Shown here: positions 44,041 to 52,387 of the stretch, in pieces
Position numbering within the stretch: the stretch's first letter is position 1
How the letters are laid out: the number at the start of each line of letters is the position of its first letter
Assembly (NCBI RefSeq): GCF_040822065.1
Contig: NZ_CP162005.1
Location: forward strand, 4,774,001-4,838,000
Direction: 5' to 3'
DNA length: 64,000 nt
Origin: Pedobacter sp. WC2423
Lineage (GTDB): Bacteria > Bacteroidota > Bacteroidia > Sphingobacteriales > Sphingobacteriaceae
The notes under the pieces: generated by a model
Databases searched by the model: none
The model's input: the letters and a program-made list of their open reading frames with translations, nothing else
Told to the model about the DNA's origin: nothing
Program-made: the position numbers and the translations under genes

Positions 44041-44083
44041 GGCGGCCGCCATGTCCTTACTGATGGCTAATTTTCAACCTTAA
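44041..44083 (+). promoter_or_regulatory. GC palindrome and 10-codon upstream open frame before the RiPP precursor
   Basis: A GC-only palindrome GGCGGCCGCC (44041-44050) sits in an AT-rich gap and touches an ATG at 44051. That ATG opens a 10-codon frame (MSLLMANFQP) that stops at 44083, 11 bp before the precursor start. It may be a leader peptide controlling the operon. Confidence 0.35.
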
Positions 44084-44094
44084 ACCATAATTCC

Positions 44095-44304
44095 ATGAAA
44101 AAAAATGCAAAAATCGCATCAAGCCAGGAAGAAAAAAGTATCCTTAACGATGCTGTTAATTCTTCAGAAAACGAACAATTAGATCTTTACAAAGCCATTT
44201 TTGGCGGAGTAAGTTCTGGCTGCTCAGTTGTTGCCGTTAGCAATTTGCGTTCGAAAGCGTCTGCTTATGATAAGCATGACACATTCTTACAGGCAATTGG
44301 CTAA
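44095..44304 (+). CDS. RiPP precursor peptide with double-glycine leader
   Basis: A 69 aa peptide. The leader (residues 1-38) is Ser/Glu/Asn-rich and ends with LDLYKAIFGG, which fits the pattern of hydrophobic residues before Gly-Gly that C39 transporters cut. The core (39-69) is small: it starts VSSGCSVVAVSN, holds Cys43, Asn50 and Arg52, and ends with AYDKHDTF and a Gly C-terminus. The order precursor, radical SAM enzyme, accessory proteins and C39 exporter strongly supports a ribosomal peptide natural product. Tyr58, His61 and Phe64 are candidate aromatic residues for cyclophane crosslinks; Asp59/Asp62/Asn50 could be hydroxylated. A hairpin follows the stop codon. No known core family was recognised. 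Confidence 0.85.
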   Translation: MKKNAKIASSQEEKSILNDAVNSSENEQLDLYKAIFGGVSSGCSVVAVSNLRSKASAYDKHDTFLQAIG

Positions 44305-44312
44305 TTGATTTC

Positions 44313-44350
44313 ATAGATAGCCAATTTTAGCTAATTGGCTATCTATATTT
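44313..44350 (+). terminator. Attenuator-like hairpin after the precursor gene
   Basis: A perfect 14-bp stem (44313-44326 with 44333-44346, 6-nt loop) followed by ATTTTATG. It likely ends part of the transcripts so that precursor mRNA exceeds enzyme mRNA. The 9-mer AATTGGCTA at 44295-44303, overlapping the stop codon, could pair with the left arm instead and undo it. Confidence 0.7.
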
Positions 44351-44407
44351 TATGGAAGCTTAAGACTGAACCCCAAAACCTTGAAATAACCTGAACTCTA
44401 TTTAATA

Positions 44408-45673
44408 ATGGAAAAAGTAACCTCTTATGTGCTTAAGATTGCAAGTCGTTGCAACCTTAATTGTTCGTATTGCTATATGTACAATTTAGGAGATCAAACC
44501 TACCTGAAGCAGCCTAAATTCATGTCTTTAGAAACGGTCACTGTATTTTCTGAACGTTTGAAGTCCTATTGTAAAAACGCAGGTATAGATTATGTTCAGC
44601 TAGTATTTCACGGAGGAGAACCACTTTTACTGAGTAAGGAATATTTCAAAACATGTATAAATATTTTTAGAGAGACTTCACCGGAAATTGAATTTGGTTT
44701 TACTATCCAGACCAATGGGGTGACAATGGATAAAGAGTGGTATGACTTATTTAAAGCTAATGGCGTTAAGATCGGGATTAGTATAGATGGTCCTAAAGCG
44801 TATCACGATGCCTTCCGTGTGTTTCATAATGGAAAAGGGTCTTATAATCAGGTTGCAGAGGCAGTTAAATTAGGCAGGGAAAATGGCCTGATGGGTATAC
44901 TCATGGTGATGAATACCAATATCCCCACCCGGGAGTTTTATCAGGAACTTAAAGAACTTAATGTAGGAAGTTTGAATTTACTGTTGCCTGATGGCCATTA
45001 TGATAAGCTCCCTGACGGGTTTGATGCAGAAAGGTTTGGTGAGGACGATTACACACCATATGCTGACTGGCTGATTGAACTTTTTATCATCTGGAAAAGA
45101 GACAAAAACAGGCCTGCCATCAGATTTTTTGAAACCCTGATCGAAATGATTGCGGGAGAAGAAAATGTAGGGAACCAGGCTTTCGGAAAAAAGAAGAACG
45201 GAGTAGCAGTTATAGAAACCGACGGCGGGATAGAAGTTGTGGATTCATTAAGAGCGTGCTATGAGGGGATAACAAGGAATAACCTCAATATTCATAAAAA
45301 TGAAATAGAAGAGCTTTTTGAGGATGATATTTTTGAAGTCTACTATAATGCACATGATATGGTGTGTGAACAATGTCTGAACTGCCCGGTATATGATTTC
45401 TGCGGGGGTGGTTTTCTAGGCAGCAGATACGCTAATGATAACGGCTTTGATAATCCAACGATTTACTGTAAAGATATTATCAGGATTTTAAGTTTTATAC
45501 AAAATGACATTCTTGATAGTCTTCCAATTGAGGTGACGGCTAAAATGGAAGCTGACAAACTATCTTATTCAGAACTCATTGAGGAGATCAAAAAGCCTTC
45601 TCTGATTGGCATAGAGAGTGATGTTAAGCAAAAACTAATTTCTTTTAAGCAGCCCGCTATATTATGTACTTAA
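44408..45673 (+). CDS. Radical SAM/SPASM peptide maturase (cyclophane-synthase-like)
   Basis: A 421 aa enzyme expected to crosslink the precursor. The radical SAM cluster motif is CNLNCSYC (Cys15, Cys19, Cys22) with the SAM site FHGGEPLLL. Near the C-terminus a SPASM-type region binds two more clusters: RACYEG, CEQCLNCPVYDFCGGG and NGFDNPTIYC. This CxxCxxCPV...CGGG...GFDNP-xx-YC arrangement is close to the FxsB/XyeB group that makes three-residue cyclophanes. The link to that reaction is an inference. There is a 103-bp gap with a hairpin before it; its end overlaps the next gene by 10 bp, so translation is coupled. Confidence 0.88.
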   Translation: MEKVTSYVLKIASRCNLNCSYCYMYNLGDQTYLKQPKFMSLETVTVFSERLKSYCKNAGIDYVQLVFHGGEPLLLSKEYFKTCINIFRETSPEIEFGFTIQTNGVTMDKEWYDLFKANGVKIGISIDGPKAYHDAFRVFHNGKGSYNQVAEAVKLGRENGLMGILMVMNTNIPTREFYQELKELNVGSLNLLLPDGHYDKLPDGFDAERFGEDDYTPYADWLIELFIIWKRDKNRPAIRFFETLIEMIAGEENVGNQAFGKKKNGVAVIETDGGIEVVDSLRACYEGITRNNLNIHKNEIEELFEDDIFEVYYNAHDMVCEQCLNCPVYDFCGGGFLGSRYANDNGFDNPTIYCKDIIRILSFIQNDILDSLPIEVTAKMEADKLSYSELIEEIKKPSLIGIESDVKQKLISFKQPAILCT

Positions 45674-46506
45674 AAAAGGGACTTCATATCTGTAGTGATC
45701 TGAGCACTATAGCCGAACAATTAGCCATTAATAATGGAACAATGCTAGCGACTATTGAAACTGGATTGAACTATCATGGCGGATCATATATCCCAAAACG
45801 GGAGTGGCGTAAGCTGGAGTTTGCTGAAGAGCAGATTTTAATAGCAGATCAGAAGAATACTGATTTCCGCAGAAGCATTTACATTGGAGATATACCTCAG
45901 AATTTAAAGGAATCGTTTCTTTCACTCGGACTACAGGAGTGTACGCAATTGGATCAGGTATATCCCAAAATGAAGGAAGATGAAGCAGCAGTGAAAACAA
46001 TTAATGAGGAGCTGGATACGTTTTTGCACCCTTTTTCGTCCACTAAAAACTATAAATTCCATCGGATCACAAGGGCAATGCCAAATCGGGAAACTATAAC
46101 TTGTCATTATATCGATGAGGAATTTATTTATATAGGTCTGCATATTGATCAGAGTAAGCGTTTTACTCCTCATACTGCTCATAAATCCGGAAATCGTATT
46201 TCTATCAACCTGAGTAAAGAAACCAGGCATCTGGCATTCACTAATCTTTCTTTGATACAGGTGTTTAACATGGTAAAAGAAAAGACAGGTTTAGCTGGTA
46301 ACGAAGTTAATCCGGATAACATTGCCCACTTGTTTTTTAAGCATTATCCGGATTATCCGGTAATCAGAATTGAACAGAAACCTTATCAATACTATATAGC
46401 ACCTACAGATAACTTTTTTCATGATGCAACCACGCTCGGTAATAAGGAAATAGATATTACCATTGTTTATACGGGCGTTTTTGACAGGGCTGGAATACAT
46501 AATTAA
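45664..46506 (+). CDS. RiPP-associated protein, paralog 1 (2OG/Fe-oxygenase-like H-x-D...H pattern)
   Basis: A 280 aa soluble protein, the most divergent of three tandem paralogs. Shared blocks are YIGDIPQNLKESF near residue 75, AHKSGNRISINLS (about 168-180), HYPDYPVIRIEQKPYQYYIAPTD, and a closing strand ITIVYTGVF. His160-x-Asp162 and His253 are 91 residues apart, the same as in the other two; here the second motif is FHDATT. H-x-D...H is the metal triad of 2-oxoglutarate/Fe(II) oxygenases, but no family match could be made and a binding protein is possible. The start overlaps the maturase gene. Confidence 0.78.
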   Translation: MYLKKGLHICSDLSTIAEQLAINNGTMLATIETGLNYHGGSYIPKREWRKLEFAEEQILIADQKNTDFRRSIYIGDIPQNLKESFLSLGLQECTQLDQVYPKMKEDEAAVKTINEELDTFLHPFSSTKNYKFHRITRAMPNRETITCHYIDEEFIYIGLHIDQSKRFTPHTAHKSGNRISINLSKETRHLAFTNLSLIQVFNMVKEKTGLAGNEVNPDNIAHLFFKHYPDYPVIRIEQKPYQYYIAPTDNFFHDATTLGNKEIDITIVYTGVFDRAGIHN

Positions 46507-46509
46507 GAT

Positions 46510-47388
46510 ATGAAGATAAAAAAGGGTATAATGCTCCATAATCAATCGGGTGAAGATTATGATTGTATCACCATCAATTCGGGAGTGATGCACTATACAG
46601 ATCAAGATAGGGACAAAGTCATTTACGAAGACCTTTCATTTTTTCCGTCTTACGAAGAAGATGCTTTTACTCCAAAAAGGAACTGGAGGGAGTTAAGTGA
46701 TCAGGAAATTAAAACATTGAAATCAACTGATAAACGCACTGATTCCAACACGATATATATTGGGGATATTCCTGAGAATCTAAAGACTTCATTGCAAAAA
46801 CTGAATTTAGAAAATTGTAAAAACAGGAATGAAGTTTTTCGGAAATTTATGGAGAACCCTGAAGCGACCTTAGAGATTAACCAGGCTACCGAAGAATTTT
46901 TAAAGTCTAAATCGGACGGGAAGCCATTCCGGTTTCATTACCTGGGAACTAATCTGCCAAACTTAGAAGTTGTGGCCTGTGACACTACCGTATTGCCATC
47001 TGACCATACTGAACAAGATAAAAAGTATATGGGTATTCATAACGATGGTACAAAGTACGTATCACCCTATGCTTTATATAAATCAGGAAACCGCCTAACC
47101 ATCAATCTTGGGAAAGAAACGCGTTCTTTTTTGTTTGTTAACCTGACTATGACCCAGGCTTTAAATATGTTAAAGCAAAAAATGGATACTCAAAAACATC
47201 AGGTTGATATCATCAGTATCTCTAAATATTTTTTTGAGTACTTTCCTGATTATCCAGTGATTAAAATAGATCAGAAACCATATCAATATTATATCGCTCC
47301 AACTGATAATTGCTTTCATGATGGCTCTACGCTTGGAATGAAAGCTCTGGATATCATTATCGTCTATTTCGGAGCATTCAGATTTTAA
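46510..47388 (+). CDS. RiPP-associated protein, paralog 2 (2OG/Fe-oxygenase-like H-x-D...H pattern)
   Basis: A 292 aa protein starting 3 bp after paralog 1. It has an N-terminal domain (about 1-120) with ITINSGVMHYTDQ and NTIYIGDIPENLK, then a conserved C-terminal half. His177-x-Asp179 (MGIHNDGT) and His270 (CFHDGST) are 91 residues apart. Between them lies GNRLTINLGKETRSFLFVNL, like the two central strands of a double-stranded beta-helix; Lys278, eight residues after His270, could hold a co-substrate. Hydroxylation of the peptide is an inference. If all three act, each could serve a different residue or step. Confidence 0.78.
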   Translation: MKIKKGIMLHNQSGEDYDCITINSGVMHYTDQDRDKVIYEDLSFFPSYEEDAFTPKRNWRELSDQEIKTLKSTDKRTDSNTIYIGDIPENLKTSLQKLNLENCKNRNEVFRKFMENPEATLEINQATEEFLKSKSDGKPFRFHYLGTNLPNLEVVACDTTVLPSDHTEQDKKYMGIHNDGTKYVSPYALYKSGNRLTINLGKETRSFLFVNLTMTQALNMLKQKMDTQKHQVDIISISKYFFEYFPDYPVIKIDQKPYQYYIAPTDNCFHDGSTLGMKALDIIIVYFGAFRF

Positions 47389-47427
47389 GTTAAATAAGTA
47401 TTAACGGAAATTTTATTATTTGATAGA

Positions 47428-48306
47428 ATGAAGCTAAAAAAAGGAATTTTAATACATAACCAGATGAATCAGGGTTATGAAGCCATCCATATAAATTCAG
47501 GAACTGTATTACATACAGATCTGGTAACCGAACCGGTTAACTTTCACGGGATGGTTTATACACCTCAATACGCAGATCATGCCTATATACCTAAAAGAGA
47601 CTGGAGAGGTTTAAATCCTGAAGAAATAAAAAGTATACAGGCAAAAGAGGAGCGAAACGATTATAATACTGTTTACCTTGGGGATATTCCAGAAGTATTA
47701 AAAGAAAGCTTTATGCGGTTGGACCTTGCTAATGCCAAAAGCCGGGAAGAAGTCTTTGAGAAATTTTCTGGTGATGCGCAACTAACAAAAGAGCTAAGTT
47801 CAAATTTGAATTCCTTTTTATCACCGCTTGCGGATAACAAACCGTTTAACTTTCATTGTATTGGTACAACTTTGCCAAATGTAGAAATGGTTGCCTGTAA
47901 TACCACCAAACTACCCCCGGACTTTAAGCCTCAGGATATTAAATATATGGGGATGCATAATGATGGAACCCAGACTATGACCATACATACTGCTCATAAA
48001 TTCGGAAACAGGATTTCTATTAATTTAGGAAATAATACCCGGTCTTTTTTATTTGTAAACCTTTCAATGAAACAGGCTTTAAATATGATCGGAAAGAAAA
48101 TAGATATTAAAAAAAATAATGTTAATATTTCAAACGTACAAAAGTTCTTTTTTCAGCATTTTCCTGATTATCCGGTAATAAAGGTGCAGCAAAAACCTTA
48201 TCAGTATTATATAGCCCCAACTGATAATTGTTTTCACGATGGTTCCACTCTGGGGAGTAAGGACCTTGATATTACGATGGTTTATTTTGGGGCTTTCAAA
48301 TGCTGA
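47428..48306 (+). CDS. RiPP-associated protein, paralog 3 (2OG/Fe-oxygenase-like H-x-D...H pattern)
   Basis: A 292 aa paralog, closest to paralog 2, with the same pattern: His177-x-Asp179 (MGMHNDGT), His270 (CFHDGST), and the end strand ITMVYFGAF. The N-terminal block HINSGTVLHTD and NTVYLGDIPEVLK is also shared. Two of the three copies have identical spacing and near-identical active-site segments, so the triplet probably arose by gene duplication. The last 7 bp overlap the transporter gene. Role unknown; it may form a complex with the others. Confidence 0.78.
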   Translation: MKLKKGILIHNQMNQGYEAIHINSGTVLHTDLVTEPVNFHGMVYTPQYADHAYIPKRDWRGLNPEEIKSIQAKEERNDYNTVYLGDIPEVLKESFMRLDLANAKSREEVFEKFSGDAQLTKELSSNLNSFLSPLADNKPFNFHCIGTTLPNVEMVACNTTKLPPDFKPQDIKYMGMHNDGTQTMTIHTAHKFGNRISINLGNNTRSFLFVNLSMKQALNMIGKKIDIKKNNVNISNVQKFFFQHFPDYPVIKVQQKPYQYYIAPTDNCFHDGSTLGSKDLDITMVYFGAFKC

Positions 48307-50486
48307 AATTTTATAAGTACCCTTTTCAGAAACAATTAGACTTAATGGACTGTGGTCCTGCTTGTCTAAAAATGATTTCTGAATATTATAAAATAAGAAC
48401 CAGTATAGCAGAATTAAGAGAGTTATGCAATACTTCGCGCCTGGGCAGTAATATCGGGGATATTATGTATGGGGCAGAGCAGATAGGCTTTAAAGCTTTA
48501 GTATTCAAAACTACCATAGACTATTTGAAAGAAAAGCAGCCTTTTCCGTGTATTATCCACTGGAGGAAAAACCACTATGTTGTTTTGTACAAGATCAAAG
48601 ATGGGAAATATACCATTGGTGACCCTGCCTATGGTTTTGCTGTTCTTTCTGAAAAAGAATTTATAGAAGGCTGGTCGGACAAAGGTGAAAAGGGAATAGC
48701 CTTATTTTTAGAGCCTGACTTAGAAAGCAATTATATTAAACAAGAGCTCAGTTTTGAAGGGAAAAGTATATTCTGGCAATTTATTGATTTTCTCAGGCCC
48801 CATGCAAAGCAGATAGGCTTTCTTCTTTTGGTGATTATGATTGCCAGTTTTATTTCCATGCTTATTCCAAGAACTATTGAGTACATGACGGATAAGGGGG
48901 TAGAAAAGAAAGACATCAATATTATATGGAAAGTCCTGCTGTTTCAATTTGTATTGTTTGGGAGTTTAACCCTTACAAATTATATTAGAAGTTTAATTCA
49001 GGCAAAACTGAGTACGAAGTTAAGTATTGGGATCATCTCTGATTTTCTGATCAAACTATTGATGCTGCCTATTTCTTTTTTTGATACAAAGAATCATGCG
49101 GATATTTATCAGAGAATAGATGACCATTCGAGGATTGAAACTTTCCTGTCTACGAAACTGGTATCCTTTATCTTTTCAATGTCGCTTTTAGTGGTTTACA
49201 TTTTACAGATTTTTTGGTTTGATAAATATATTGTCTTAAGCTTTTTATTGTTTACAGTCTTATCTTTTGTTTGGTTCTTCATGTTTATGGAGCGTCGCAG
49301 AAAGCTTGATTACCTTAGATTTGGGCTCGCTATAGAAGAAAGGCATTATCTGAATGATTTAATATCAGGAATGACTGAAATCAAGCTCAATAATGCACAA
49401 TCAGGAAGGGTAGATAGCTGGCAGGAACTACAACATAAATTATACAATTTTAAGCTAAGTAATCTGAAGCTTTCCCAGCTGCAGCAGAACGGAATAAATA
49501 CAGTCAATCAGCTGAAAAGTATTTTTATAACTTTCTTATGTTCTTATTGGGTTATTAACGGAACTATAACCTTCGGAGTTATGCTTAGTATAGGTTATAT
49601 CGTTGGCCAGCTCACTGTACCGATTCAGGATATAATGAATTTTTTTCATGATTATCAGGATGCAAAAACTTCTTTTGAAAGGTTAAATGAAATACAGTTA
49701 AAAACAAATGAAAATGATCAGGGGAAAATTAGTTTTCCCGGTGAATTAAACAGAGGATTTGATGTAAATAACCTTTCTTTTAAGTACTCAGGCATTCACA
49801 ATCCCTATGTGCTCAGGGGAATAAATTTATTTGTCCCAAAAGGGAAAATTACCGCCATTGTTGGTACAAGCGGTAGTGGTAAGACAACCTTAATGAAGTT
49901 ATTGTTATCATTCTATCAGCCCCAGGATGGCGGTATTTTTATTGATAATATCAATTTGCAAGCTATTAATACAGATGAATTAAGAAGCCAGTGCGGAGTA
50001 GTTATGCAGGATGGATATATCTACAGTTCATCCATTGCGCAAAATATAGCCATGAGTAATAAAAATGTAGATATTAACAGGGTTTATCAGGCACTTAGAA
50101 TTGCATGTCTGGATGATTTTGTAGATTCACTTCCGCAAAAACATAACACAGCACTGGGCAGTACCGGGGTTGATTTAAGTGGAGGACAGAAGCAACGTCT
50201 ATTTATTGCCAGAGCCGTATATAAGAATCCACAGATCATTTTCTTTGATGAGGCGACAAATGCACTGGACTCCAATAATGAACGGGCAATAATGGATAAT
50301 CTGGAACAGTTTTTTATTGGTAAAACCGTATTGGTAATTGCGCACAGATTAAGTACTGTTAAAAATGCAGCCCAGATTGTAGTGTTGGAAAAGGGTGAAA
50401 TTGTAGAGCTTGGCTCTCATGCCGAATTAACCAGGACCAGAGGGAAGTATTATGAATTAGTGAAGAATCAGCTGGAGCTTGGGTAA
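48300..50486 (+). CDS. ABC transporter with C39 leader peptidase (RiPP exporter)
   Basis: A 728 aa protein that cuts the leader at Gly-Gly and exports the core. The C39 peptidase domain (about 1-140) has the catalytic Cys18 in MDCGPACLKMI, His in IHWRKNHYVVLY and Asp in IGDPAYGF. A six-helix membrane domain (about 165-455) follows, then the ATPase with GTSGSGKTT, DLSGGQKQR and IIFFDEAT. It overlaps paralog 3 by 7 bp. No HlyD-type adaptor or TolC-like protein is encoded next to it, although a Gram-negative cell would need a way through the outer membrane. Confidence 0.95.
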   Translation: MLKFYKYPFQKQLDLMDCGPACLKMISEYYKIRTSIAELRELCNTSRLGSNIGDIMYGAEQIGFKALVFKTTIDYLKEKQPFPCIIHWRKNHYVVLYKIKDGKYTIGDPAYGFAVLSEKEFIEGWSDKGEKGIALFLEPDLESNYIKQELSFEGKSIFWQFIDFLRPHAKQIGFLLLVIMIASFISMLIPRTIEYMTDKGVEKKDINIIWKVLLFQFVLFGSLTLTNYIRSLIQAKLSTKLSIGIISDFLIKLLMLPISFFDTKNHADIYQRIDDHSRIETFLSTKLVSFIFSMSLLVVYILQIFWFDKYIVLSFLLFTVLSFVWFFMFMERRRKLDYLRFGLAIEERHYLNDLISGMTEIKLNNAQSGRVDSWQELQHKLYNFKLSNLKLSQLQQNGINTVNQLKSIFITFLCSYWVINGTITFGVMLSIGYIVGQLTVPIQDIMNFFHDYQDAKTSFERLNEIQLKTNENDQGKISFPGELNRGFDVNNLSFKYSGIHNPYVLRGINLFVPKGKITAIVGTSGSGKTTLMKLLLSFYQPQDGGIFIDNINLQAINTDELRSQCGVVMQDGYIYSSSIAQNIAMSNKNVDINRVYQALRIACLDDFVDSLPQKHNTALGSTGVDLSGGQKQRLFIARAVYKNPQIIFFDEATNALDSNNERAIMDNLEQFFIGKTVLVIAHRLSTVKNAAQIVVLEKGEIVELGSHAELTRTRGKYYELVKNQLELG

Positions 50487-50591
50487 TATTATGGTCTTAC
50501 GTATTGTAAATATTCAGAAGAGACAGTAACATCAGCATCTGGCGGTGGTACGTTAGCTATAACAACACAGTATTATAGTGCTGAGCATTAA
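50487..50591 (+). other. Open stretch in frame after the transporter stop, possible eroded second precursor
   Basis: Directly after the TAA of the transporter gene, the same frame stays open for 34 codons to TAA at 50589-50591, with no start codon in it. The translation includes LTYCKYSEETVTSASGGG and ends ITTQYYSAEH. The small-residue, Gly-Gly and C-terminal aromatic character looks like the end of a precursor peptide. It may be a pseudogene of a second precursor, a tail made by read-through, or chance. Confidence 0.3.
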
Positions 50592-50650
50592 GATTAAAAA
50601 TCGTTTTAATAACTTAATATTCTCTTAATATAGACTCGTGTTTTCCCGAT

Positions 50651-50658
50651 TACTTTTG
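50651..50658 (+). promoter_or_regulatory. Putative -7 element of the ECF sigma gene
   Basis: TACTTTTG fits TAnnTTTG, 26 bp before the start; no matching -33. Confidence 0.4.
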
Positions 50659-50684
50659 CGACCAAGAGATTCTTTGGTTAGCAA

Positions 50685-51281
50685 ATGTCAAAAATAACAA
50701 ACGATTTGTCTGATAAGCTTTTGCTGGAAAAGTACCGCAGTGGTAATACTGCAGCTTACAATATGCTTTTTAAACGCTATTATAATTCACTTTATAATTT
50801 CGCACTGAAAAATCTAAAAGAATCTTGTATAGCAGAAGAGCTCGTAATGGACGTGATGTTGGGATTATGGAAAAAGAAAGGGGAAATAACCATTGAAGAC
50901 AGCCTCCAGGCCTATCTTTACCGCTCAGTAAAGAATGCAATCTATAACCATTACCGTAAAAAAATATTGCCTACTGTTTCTCTTGAACTTGTCCGGGATC
51001 ATATTACATTAACCTCTAAAGACGTTGACCATGAACTCAACAGCAAAGAATTAGAGAGCTTTTATCGCCAGAAAGTTAGTCAACTCAGTCCGCAGCGCCG
51101 TAAAGTATACGAACTGAGCAGAGATCAGGATATGAGTTACGCTGAAATTGCCCAAAATATGGATCTCTCCGTAAACACCGTTGAAAACTATATGGTGGCC
51201 TCGCTTAGTTTTTTTCGTAAACAGTTAAACGAACATGCTGATTTTACGCTGCTGATAGTCTTGTCTGTACTATTTTATTAA
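50685..51281 (+). CDS. ECF RNA polymerase sigma factor
   Basis: A 198 aa sigma factor of the extracytoplasmic-function type. Region 2 (about 20-90) has FKRYYNSLYNFALKNL and AEELVMDVMLGLWKKK; region 4 (about 120-185) has LSPQRRKVYELSRDQDMSY and an HTH with AEIAQNMDLSVNTVENYM. The C-terminus ends in a hydrophobic run (FTLLIVLSVLFY), common in Bacteroidota ECFs. It is followed by a FecR-type anti-sigma and a TonB receptor with an STN domain, so it should be released by a surface signal and transcribe the locus downstream. Confidence 0.95.
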   Translation: MSKITNDLSDKLLLEKYRSGNTAAYNMLFKRYYNSLYNFALKNLKESCIAEELVMDVMLGLWKKKGEITIEDSLQAYLYRSVKNAIYNHYRKKILPTVSLELVRDHITLTSKDVDHELNSKELESFYRQKVSQLSPQRRKVYELSRDQDMSYAEIAQNMDLSVNTVENYMVASLSFFRKQLNEHADFTLLIVLSVLFY

Positions 51282-51355
51282 TTTCTGTTTTTTTTTCATT
51301 TCTCATAGGTGGTAGCTCCGGTTAATTGTGTTTTACTCATAGAACGACAATTAGA

Positions 51356-52387
51356 ATGCAATCGGATACTATACAAAAAAACTTAATCAGGAAATACATT
51401 AATCAGGATTGTAACCAGCAAGAGCTGGAAGACATGAAAAAATTAATGCTGCTTCCGCATACCCAGCAACTTTTTGAAGAAGTGCTGGCAGAGCGCTGGA
51501 CTGGGTTGGAGCAGGAGAAGGATATTAATCAGCCCATCTTAAGTGAGAAACTGACCACTTTTTATAAAAAGCTGGAGGCAGAAGAAATAGCTGCTTTGCA
51601 AAAAGAAGAATCAGCTCAAACACTTATGCGCAAAATCAGAAGTAAGCGCTATATGCGCTATGCAGCTGTTCTTGCTTTGTTTATTTTCAGTTTTGGCACT
51701 TACAGTATGTTGAAACTCAGAAAGGCTCCTGTCCAGGGATTGATTGCTATGCGTCAGGTTGTGAATGCTAACGGACAACGATCGACAGTAACCTTACCCG
51801 ACAATTCTGAAGTCTTTTTAGCAGCGGGCAGTAAACTTGTTTTTCCAGAAAAATTTGCGCCCGGCAGCAGAGAAGTTAAGTTGGAAGGGGAAGCCTTTTT
51901 TCAAGTCACTAAAAATCCGCACAAACCTTTTATTATTCATACTGGTAATATTCAGACCAGGGTACTGGGAACATCATTCAGGGTTGAAGCTTTCAAAGAC
52001 AAGCCGCTCATTATTTCTGTAGCTACAGGAAAAGTAAGGGTGGATGATTATTCAGAAAATCTGGTAAAATCATTAGCTATACTAACTCCTGGTCAGCAAG
52101 TAACCTATAGCCTGGGAAACGCAGTGACTACAAAAACAGCGATAGAGGATGTGAAGTCCTGGAAGGATGGCAGGCTGGTATTTAACAAACAGAAATTAAA
52201 GGAAATCACGAAGGTACTGGAACGCTGGTACGATGTTAAAATAACTTACAGGAATAAGACAAAAGCAAGTGAAGAGCTTACCGTTGTTTTGCAGGCCAGT
52301 ACCTCTTTGCGTAAAATTATGGAAGTGCTAAGTGCTACAGGTCATTTCCATTATAAAATAAATGAAAAAAATGTCACGATCAATTAA
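51356..52387 (+). CDS. FecR-family anti-sigma factor
   Basis: A 343 aa inner-membrane regulator. The cytoplasmic N-terminus (about 1-95, LIRKYINQDCNQQELEDM) should hold the sigma factor. One membrane segment (YAAVLALFIFSFGTYSML, about 100-117) leads to a periplasmic FecR domain (TLPDNSEVFLAAGSKLVFP; FKVLG-like FRVEAF) and a C-terminal STN-like domain (FNKQKLKEITKVLERW). The first ATG was chosen: the frame could extend to a TTG at 51326, but that part is not conserved-looking. In known systems FecR senses the receptor's N-terminal signalling domain and frees the sigma. Confidence 0.93.
   Translation: MQSDTIQKNLIRKYINQDCNQQELEDMKKLMLLPHTQQLFEEVLAERWTGLEQEKDINQPILSEKLTTFYKKLEAEEIAALQKEESAQTLMRKIRSKRYMRYAAVLALFIFSFGTYSMLKLRKAPVQGLIAMRQVVNANGQRSTVTLPDNSEVFLAAGSKLVFPEKFAPGSREVKLEGEAFFQVTKNPHKPFIIHTGNIQTRVLGTSFRVEAFKDKPLIISVATGKVRVDDYSENLVKSLAILTPGQQVTYSLGNAVTTKTAIEDVKSWKDGRLVFNKQKLKEITKVLERWYDVKITYRNKTKASEELTVVLQASTSLRKIMEVLSATGHFHYKINEKNVTIN

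Noticed and set aside
51326-51355. Upstream TTG start for the FecR gene
   Set aside because: The ATG at 51356 fits the family start; the extra residues look like untranslated leader.
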